From positions 114,210,093 to 114,274,092 of the forward strand of contig NC_080171.1 in assembly GCF_950295315.1 (NCBI RefSeq): a stretch of DNA of 64,000 nucleotides. The letters run 5' to 3'. Positions 59,801 through 64,000 of the stretch are shown here, piece by piece (the stretch's first letter is position 1; every line of letters begins with the position of its first letter). Made by a program: the position numbers and the translations under genes. The notes beneath the pieces were generated by a model that saw only the letters and a list, made by a program, of their open reading frames with translations, had not been told where the DNA came from and did not search any database. Source of the stretch: Erinaceus europaeus (Eukaryota > Chordata > Mammalia > Eulipotyphla > Erinaceidae).

Positions 59801-62240
59801 GTGCCGGGCACAGCGGAGAGCATGCACTGGCACTCTGTGGGGCCAAGAGGTGGGCATGGATGGGAGTCTGCTTTCAGTATTAAGTGGGTGGTCCAATGGG
59901 GGTGGGGGAGTCTCCTACACAATGTATGAAAATAATGAAGACAGGGGGGCAGGGAGAAACCAAGGGCCAGGAGGTGATAAAATACAAAAGAACAAATACA
60001 GACAGATGGACACAGACACGGGTCCACTGAGGAATCGAGCGCGAGGTTTGCTACTAGACTTATAGGCCACTCTCTCAGACGTTGGGTGGTAAAGCGTCCA
60101 GCCTGCAAATGAATATAGAGGGAAGAGAAAGAGACAGGCATCAAGTACAGGTCTCTGGGGGGGGTTCATCCTACACACCACCAGCCACATCAGCCTCGTC
60201 ACTTAACAGCCACGGCTCCATCTAGCCCAGCCCGGAGAACCAAAGCCACCGACCACAGGATGGAAAGGAGGCAATGTAGGAGTGGAAGAGAAGCAGACCC
60301 CAGGAGAGCGTGCGGGGTGGGGATGGGGGGCCTCGAGCAGTCGCCACGACTTCTCTGTGCAGAGGTGGGGGGCGTGGGGACACCTCACCGCGCGGCCGCC
60401 GCGTCCACGGCAGCGGTGATGAGCGCTTCGTCCTCAAGACCAGCTCCCAGCCCAAGAGCTGAGCCCTCGTGCCCAGCCGACCCTCCTGACAGAAGGACAC
60501 AGGGGGCGCAGGTGTGGGGGCAGGGCAGGGCAGGGCAGGGCGGCCAGTGCCTGGGGGCCGGTGCAGAGCTCACGTACACACCGTGGCTGGCGTCCCGGTG
60601 TCCTGGCGCCTTCCCCAGGACAGCTCTAGCAAAGCATCACCTCCCTGGGAGCCGCTTACAGCAAAACCGGGTGGCAGTGGGGCACTCCGCTCTCTTCTCT
60701 CAAGGCTACAGCTACTCCTCCTCGTTCTTTAGGAAGCTGCTCGGCAGCCTGGGCCGCAGCTGCACCCCCTCTACACCACACAGGCCCGACGCACTACACC
60801 ATGCCCGGAGACGGCAAACTGGAATCACCTTGGCCGTGCGCTCCGCCTCCATCATTGGCTAAGCCGGAGCAGATGTCCGAAGACAGGGAGGCCCGGACGG
60901 AGCAAGGCTGCCGGGTCTGAACTGCCTTCCCACTGGGGTCTGAAGCCGGGGCGGCCGCTGTGCCAGCTGCCGCGGGCCCTGCACTGGCTTTGGCAGGGTC
61001 CTTAGCAGGAGGGCCTTTGCTGCAGTCTGACAAGTGACCTGGGTGGGGAGAAGGGGGACAGGCAGGATGAGGCGCGTGGGCAGACTGGCAGCACGGCGAG
61101 GCATCCTCCCTGCTCTTTGCTAGGTGACCTTGGGGAAGCAGAGGCACTGTGCACCTGTGGCCAGTCTCACCCCTTTGGGGTGTGAGGTGATTAGAGGATA
61201 CAACCATGGACTCCATCCCTCCCCACTCCTGTGCAGGGGTGAGCAAACAGAGTCAGAGGGCCACAGTCCACCTGGAGACATTCCTGGGCTCAGCGTGAGC
61301 CTGCGGGCCTTCCCTATGTAATTAGTCTGTGCTTCGTGCTGCGAGTGGGCATGGGGGTTCCTGGAGTTCTTGCAATTCCTGGCAGTCTACTTCGCAGGTA
61401 GCCCACAACGGTGAGAGGGAGGGCTGCTGGCCCTGGGGAGCCTTGGCTCAATGGTCTCGACCTGAGCGGAGGGGCTCCGGGTCAGTGTGCACACGCAGGG
61501 CAGCTTATTTTTCACGCATGATGGACAGGGTCAGAATGGCCACAGAGGGCCTCACAGGGGTCCCTGCATGCAAGGAGGTGGGTTGGAGCAAACTAGGCTG
61601 TTATGGCTTACTGATGGGGAGGGAGGAGTCGTCTCCTCTTCCCCCGTTTCCTGCAAAGACACCTGTTCAACCTCACCAGAAGCAAGTGACAAGCAGGTAA
61701 GAAATGGGGCCAGAGAAAGCAGCCCCACACCAGGAGCACCCTGCAGGGAAGAACAAATGGGGAGCACCATGACAGGATGGGTCCTCACTCCTATCCTGGG
61801 AAGCCAAGGCCTTGCCCTCCTGACTGGGTACCCTGGTTGGGACTGAGTGCTGGCAGTCCCACTGCACACAGGGCCCTGGCCCAGAAACCCCATGGTGGTT
61901 TCCCTGCTCCAGTGAAAGGGGCTCAAGCATTTCCTCAGGTCTGGGGTACACATGGGCACTGAGCTGCCCGCCCCCTCCCCACCTGCCCCAGCCCGCCTCT
62001 CAGTCAGACAGCAGGGTACCCCGACCTGTGCTGGAGGCCACGGCCTTGAGCTGCTGCACCAGGGGATTCAGAAGCTTCCCAGCCTTCAGTTTGCTCCTGC
62101 TGGTCCTCCGGCGGCGGCCAGCGGGGGGAGCCGTGTGGAAGAGGCCCACATTGGGGGGTAGCGGCTTGCCCAGGCGGTGGTACAGGGCCTCGATCTCCTG
62201 CTTCTGTTGGCTCTGCAGTTCTGAGATCTCCTTCAGGTGC
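42482..62240 (-). CDS. WNK2: WNK2, C-terminal coding exons (multi-exon; 5' part beyond window)
   Basis: This is the 3' part of a WNK (with-no-lysine) serine/threonine kinase gene. WNK kinases act in the cytoplasm upstream of SPAK/OSR1 to control cation-chloride cotransporters. Seven exons on the minus strand join without a frame break: 215+210+99+45+260+112+26 nt, that is one nt finishing a codon from upstream plus 321 codons and a stop. The product has a C-terminal coiled-coil segment ([20 protein letters not shown]), a basic [10 protein letters not shown] stretch, the WNK-family block [16 protein letters not shown] and an acidic end, DSESEEPD. I assign WNK2 rather than WNK1 or WNK3 from remembered similarity over all exons, especially [12 protein letters not shown] and the C-terminal VIPGAA segment. 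Kinase-domain exons are not in the window. The reading frame is intact, so the gene looks functional. Confidence 0.93.
42508..45070 (-). other. WNK2: WNK2 last intron / possible alternative 3' UTR
   Basis: This intron of about 2.5 kb holds no SINE or L1 copy, unlike most of the window. It has an ATAATAATAA-type simple stretch at 43,475-43,530 and an otherwise unique AT-richer block at 43,560-44,700 that could be 3' UTR of a longer isoform. No further exon was recognised. Confidence 0.5.
43561..43566 (-). promoter_or_regulatory. Candidate alternative WNK2 polyadenylation signal in last intron
   Basis: Minus-strand AATAAA (GAGAAAAATAAACATT) is followed within 30 nt by a GTGTGG stretch. It would end a read-through transcript of the penultimate exon after about 1.5 kb. 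It is supported only by the motif and by the SINE-free state of 43,570-45,070. Confidence 0.35.
45071..45182 (-). CDS. WNK2: WNK2 penultimate coding exon
   Basis: The acceptor is TTCTTGTCTTGTAG and the donor is GTGCCAG|GTACTG, giving 112 nt, phase 0 in and phase 1 out. It encodes [20 protein letters not shown], then [17 protein letters not shown]. The last G combines with AT of the final exon to give Asp. If the donor is ignored, the frame stays open for 70 more codons to a TAG at 44859, which may define an alternative C-terminus. Confidence 0.88.
45183..45945. other. WNK2 intron, unique GC-rich sequence
   Basis: Intronic sequence between the 112-nt exon and the first repeat. A short direct duplication (CAGCTTCAGAAAGGAG-like) lies at about 45,637-45,665. 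No exon or RNA gene was recognised. Confidence 0.5.
45945..46305 (+). repeat. Repeat X, partial copy in a WNK2 intron
   Basis: It starts with TATAAAAAGGAACCATTGAC and CATAGGATAAGA, the same terminal block as the 1,551 end, and runs to the TGCTGGCATCTGG region. Confidence 0.65.
46310..46985. repeat. SINE cluster in a WNK2 intron: C fragment (+), B (+), D (+), A (-)
   Basis: C part 46,310-46,405, B 46,408-46,575, D 46,575-46,680, A 46,690-46,985. Confidence 0.75.
47312..47530 (+). repeat. Type C-like SINE with a (CA)n microsatellite
   Basis: The CA tract at 47,446-47,492 replaces the usual pyrimidine stretch before the tail. Confidence 0.65.
47530..48000 (+). mobile_element. Probable ancient L1/HAL1-like sequence
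   Basis: A-rich, non-coding, similar in style to the 49,150 block. The name is tentative. Confidence 0.3.
48005..48592 (+). repeat. Type D SINE and C and B fragments
   Basis: D 48,005-48,135, C part 48,140-48,245, B head only 48,543-48,592. The 300 bp between is AT-rich and unrecognised. Confidence 0.6.
48740..49142 (-). repeat. Type A SINE (48740-49008) and type D SINE (49012-49142)
   Basis: The A copy is near consensus; the D copy follows directly and shares a short TTTGCTGTTT flank, GTATTTGCTGTTT appearing at 48,730 and 49,007 as target duplication. Confidence 0.82.
49150..50040 (+). mobile_element. Ancient L1/HAL1-like fragment split by SINEs
   Basis: TTCCAGAGTTATCAGTTAAC, GACATCTGGACATTGGAACT and CAAGAATTCTGTATTTAGCA recall old L1ME/HAL1 ORF1 regions. 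A truncated type A and a type D SINE interrupt it. Confidence 0.5.
49603..49838. repeat. Truncated type A SINE (+) and type D SINE (-)
   Basis: The A copy breaks off after AAGGACCCC. The D copy spans 49,690-49,838. Confidence 0.7.
50042..50655 (+). repeat. Type B-like SINE (50042-50255) and type A SINE (50378-50655)
   Basis: The B-like copy carries a short CA tract. The A copy is near full length. Confidence 0.75.
50816..50861. repeat. (CA)n microsatellite
   Basis: About 23 pure CA units inside L1 sequence. Confidence 0.9.
51037..51053. repeat. G homopolymer tract
   Basis: A run of 17 G, then AGGGG. Confidence 0.9.
51368..51488 (-). repeat. Type D SINE
   Basis: Compact copy ending GCATAACCATTATGCTAT. 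Confidence 0.75.
51760..52482 (+). repeat. SINE run: B 3' half, decayed C/D-like, type C, C-like
   Basis: B part 51,765-51,915, decayed copy about 51,955-52,115, type C 52,193-52,348, C-like 52,362-52,482. Confidence 0.6.
52954..53213 (-). CDS. WNK2: WNK2 exon with conserved [14 protein letters not shown] block
   Basis: The acceptor is GTGTCCTCCCTAG and the donor is TGGCCT|GTAAGT, giving 260 nt, phase 1 in and phase 0 out. It encodes [20 protein letters not shown], then [20 protein letters not shown] and [20 protein letters not shown]. The [16 protein letters not shown] block is the most conserved far C-terminal motif shared by WNK1, WNK2 and WNK3. The exon ends with APNEAWP. It sits at the edge of the repeat-rich intron that fills the next 7.8 kb. 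Confidence 0.94.
53214..54624. other. WNK2 intron between cassette exon and 260-nt exon
   Basis: Unique, moderately GC-rich sequence without SINEs. An A/T tract lies at about 53,890-53,903. No further coding exon was found in phase with its neighbours. Confidence 0.5.
54625..54669 (-). CDS. WNK2: WNK2 45-nt in-frame exon, probable cassette
   Basis: A 45-nt exon lies in an intron of about 6.8 kb between the exons at 60004-60102 and 52954-53213. Its acceptor is CCCTTGCAG and its donor is AGTC|GTAATT. Joined to the preceding T it gives Trp, then [15 protein letters not shown], the final Arg being completed by the GG that starts the next exon. The length is a multiple of three and both flanking junctions are phase 1, so skipping keeps the frame (VSVSI-W-SSTSS). 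I recall a nearly identical peptide in human WNK2. No ATG-initiated ORF in this frame marks it. Confidence 0.85.
54670..60003. other. WNK2 intron upstream of cassette exon
   Basis: About 5.3 kb of mostly unique GC-rich sequence. The only dispersed repeat seen is a type D SINE at 58,050-58,185. Homopolymer tracts lie at about 54,972, 58,928, 59,048 and 59,668, and a G-rich tract at 57,510-57,531. Several ORFs over 100 codons occur but look like by-products of GC content. Confidence 0.5.
58050..58187 (-). repeat. Type D SINE in a WNK2 intron
   Basis: The only SINE found between 53 and 63 kb. Confidence 0.75.
60004..60102 (-). CDS. WNK2: WNK2 exon ([12 protein letters not shown] segment)
   Basis: The acceptor is TTCATTTGCAG and the donor is CCATCT|GTCTGT, giving 99 nt that start with two nt finishing a Gly codon and end with a lone T. 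It encodes [20 protein letters not shown], then [12 protein letters not shown]. The final T makes TGG (Trp) with either possible next exon, since both the 45-nt exon and the 260-nt exon begin with GG. The donor GTCTGT is weak, which suits variable inclusion of the following small exon. Reading through the donor would add about 29 residues before a stop at 59915. Confidence 0.9.
60103..60828. other. WNK2 short intron with a GC-rich patch
   Basis: This 726-bp intron contains a CpG-rich stretch around 60,388-60,430 and a (GGGCA)n run at 60,519-60,541. A plus-strand ORF of 200 codons crosses it but ends in the neighbouring WNK2 exon and has no family signature. Confidence 0.5.
60829..61038 (-). 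CDS. WNK2: WNK2 exon, Ala/Pro-rich linker
   Basis: The acceptor is CCCCACCCAG and the donor is CCAAG|GTGATT, giving 210 nt, phase 1 to phase 1. It encodes [18 protein letters not shown], an Ala-rich spacer, then [20 protein letters not shown] and GGGAHGQG. The serine-rich [12 protein letters not shown] part matches WNK2 as I remember it, whereas the Ala/Gly spacer looks freely evolving. The region is probably disordered and open to phosphorylation (inference). Confidence 0.9.
61039..62025. other. WNK2 intron, unique sequence
   Basis: A 987-bp intron between two exons with matching phase. No repeat or further exon was recognised. Confidence 0.5.
62026..62240 (-). CDS. WNK2: WNK2 exon with C-terminal coiled coil
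   Basis: The acceptor CCCCTGCAG ends at 62241 and the donor is CACAG|GTCGGG at 62026/62025. The exon begins with one nt that completes a codon and ends with one nt of the next, leaving 71 whole codons. It encodes [20 protein letters not shown], a heptad-like amphipathic stretch expected to form the WNK C-terminal coiled coil. [10 protein letters not shown] linker, the basic cluster [15 protein letters not shown] and [16 protein letters not shown] follow. The donor lacks the usual A at +4 (GTCGGG) and is weak, but the phase fits the next exon exactly. Confidence 0.92.
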
Positions 62241-63135
62241 CTGCAGGGGACAGAGGTTTCTCCTGAAGCTCCAACCATTGAGGACAGGAGTGGGGCAGAC
62301 CAGGTGGTGAGGAGAGGGACGGGCCGCCCACTGGTTAGCCCGGGCACAGAGGAGACTCTAGGGGGCATTTAGGCATCATTTCATATACATTTTAGCCAGG
62401 TCAGTGTCCCTGAGGTCCCCTGACAGCTGACACCCACAATACAGACTGCAGGAAGGAGAGGCACACTTTCAGGTGCCTGAGCTCTGACCACGGCTGTTTT
62501 ACAATTCATGAGGCAGTGGGCACCAGTGATGTTAAATGCATCGGTGCTGACACAAGTGAATGAGAAACACAGTCAGTACTCAGTACTGGGGATTGGGGGG
62601 GTGGTGCCGCTCCAGTATCAGGCAAGCAAGTGGACTTCTTTCTTTGTGGCTAGAGAAAGAGCATTTCACATGGGCGGGGCCGTGAAGGGGGACTTGGTGC
62701 CTGCACAGCAGCTCCTAGACATGCATAATTCACCAGGAGCCTGACACACTGGCCCTTCCTAACCAGGAGGGTCCCAGCCCAGACTGAACCCTAAAAACAA
62801 TGTCTCCCACCTTCTCCTCCCCCAGTGCCCAGAGCAGAAGTTGACAGGTCCCTAGGTAGGAAGCCATTGTTTAGATGCAGATAAAATTCAGACAAAGGCT
62901 GGCTCTAGGCCACACTAAAGGGCTGGTGCCTCCCTGCTGTGCCCCTTGGGGATATGCTGGCTGAGCTCCTGACTAGCTTCCTTGTTCCCCAGCTCCTGCA
63001 ACTGGTAGGTCCACTGCCATCCCTCATCTGTGGGGGGCCATCCACCCAGGCCAGGGAGCTACAGCCCCCAGCCCTATCCCAGACCCAACTCCTCTTTCAT
63101 GCACATCTATAAAACAGGTGTGTTGGGGGGGGGGG
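62241..63135. other. WNK2 upstream intron (partial)
   Basis: Sequence upstream of the first visible WNK2 exon. I looked on the minus strand for an exon ending in phase 2 and found none I could defend, so this is called intron. Confidence 0.4.
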
Positions 63136-63137
63136 GC

Positions 63138-63428
63138 GGGCAGTGGTGTACGTGGTTAAGCTCACACAGTAGTAAACACAAAGAACCACACAAGGAACCA
63201 GATTCAAGCCCCCAGCTCCCCACCTGCGGTGTGTGGGGGGGGGAGGGTTGCTTCACAAGCTGCGAAGCAGGTCTGCAGGTGTCTCTCTCTCTCCCTATCT
63301 CTCCCTCCCCTCTCAATTTCTCTCTGTCCTAGCAAATAAAGTGGAAAAAATGGCCTCCAAGAGCAGTGGATTCGTAGTGCCAGCACTAAGCTCCAGTGAT
63401 AACCCTGGAGGCAAATTAAATTAAAAAG
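63138..63428 (+). repeat. Type A/B-like SINE with extension
   Basis: Head GGGCAGTGGTGTACGTGGTT, CACCTGCGG stem and tail ending in the TAACCCTGGAGGCAAATTAA extension. Confidence 0.7.
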
Positions 63429-63429
63429 G

Positions 63430-64000
63430 TGTGTTTTCATAACTGGAAATGAAGCAGGAAGTTCTGATTTTACCTCTTGTATCTTCAGGATCTGCTAGAT
63501 TTGTTTGGTTGGCTTGCAGAAAAGTCATGACACATTTTTTGCACAGAAAAACGTGATTCCCCACCCCCCCCCCAATAACCCAGTAGAAAAACTACTCTCT
63601 TCAACTACTAATAAAGAAATAAAAGAAGTCTGAGTGGCTGTGCCCCCCAAATGTTGGGGAGATGGCAGACTGGAAATGGATGCTGTAACAGTCGGCCTTT
63701 TCACAGGGTGTGAACTTCCCATGCGGAAGGTTAAGGGAGTGCTGCTGGGTTAGCTTTGGGAAGTGTTATTCTGAAGGATTTGGGGTTCCCCCATTTTGAG
63801 GCTCCTGATCCTGAATCCACCCCATGACTTCTGCCCTGCCTGCCCGAGGGGCTCCTGGCGGCTTCAAGGGTTAGGACTGGGGCTCCCACACCAGGCTGCA
63901 GAAGAGCTGGCTCTCTCCCATTGGACAGCACCGCAGTCCACAGTGTCGTACCCTTCCCCCAGGGTGCCCTGCTCTCTCAGCCAGAGAGCCTGCGCTTATT
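63430..64000. other. Unassigned, probably WNK2 intron
   Basis: Unique sequence to the right edge. A minus-strand ORF of 66 codons at 63,731-63,931 has no recognised motif. The next WNK2 exon is expected beyond the window. Confidence 0.35.

Noticed and set aside
59548..60144. 198-codon minus-strand ORF around the 99-nt WNK2 exon
   Set aside because: It is in the wrong frame for the exon and passes through homopolymer tracts.
60260..60862. 200-codon plus-strand ORF across a WNK2 intron
   Set aside because: It runs antisense into a WNK2 exon, is rich in Ala/Arg/Gly from GC content, and has no recognised motif.
63731..63931. Possible upstream WNK2 exon
   Set aside because: The peptide does not resemble WNK2 as I know it, and no acceptor/donor pair gives the phase 2 junction needed for the exon at 62,240.

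Overview
This window is mammalian nuclear DNA, most probably from a hedgehog (Erinaceidae). Three things point there. Dozens of copies of a tRNA-derived SINE carry the typical hedgehog body (a GGTTCGAGCC-type B box, a CCCCTGCAGG stem, a pyrimidine-rich stretch and a CAA/ATAA-rich tail). Two elements end in a 3' terminus that I assign to the Vingi non-LTR retrotransposons, a clade described from hedgehogs. The one real gene is an ordinary mammalian WNK kinase gene. There are no bacterial-type operons, and almost every ATG-stop ORF is a shadow of a repeat.

Layout. Positions 1 to about 39,500 are gene-poor and packed with SINEs, L1 3' fragments and microsatellites. Within it lie three layered insertions: a solo LTR at 6765-7422, itself holding a 189-bp internally deleted Vingi derivative; a two-LTR, apparently non-coding class II-like provirus at 12796-14925; and a 5'-truncated Vingi copy at 33774-34762 inside a SINE. 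A 5'-truncated, frameshifted ATAD1 retrocopy lies at about 27120-27480. Positions 39,500-42,285 are GC-richer, SINE-poor sequence with no gene I recognise.

Positions 42,285-62,240 hold the 3' part of WNK2 on the minus strand. I resolved seven coding exons with splice sites and consistent phases: 62240-62026, 61038-60829, 60102-60004, a 45-nt exon 54669-54625, 53213-52954, 45182-45071, and a last exon with 26 coding nt (42507-42482) followed by a short 3' UTR with AATAAA at 42307-42302. Together they encode the last 321 residues. The kinase domain and upstream exons lie beyond the right edge of the window. The intron at about 45.2-52.9 kb is full of SINEs and old L1/HAL1-like sequence; the introns between 53 and 62 kb are nearly free of SINEs.

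The strongest observations are the 45-nt WNK2 exon between introns with weak donors, the possible long alternative 3' end of WNK2, the target-site-duplication-supported nesting of SINE, LTR and Vingi, and an unclassified repeat with 44-bp inverted ends. I did not find a clearly new biological system.
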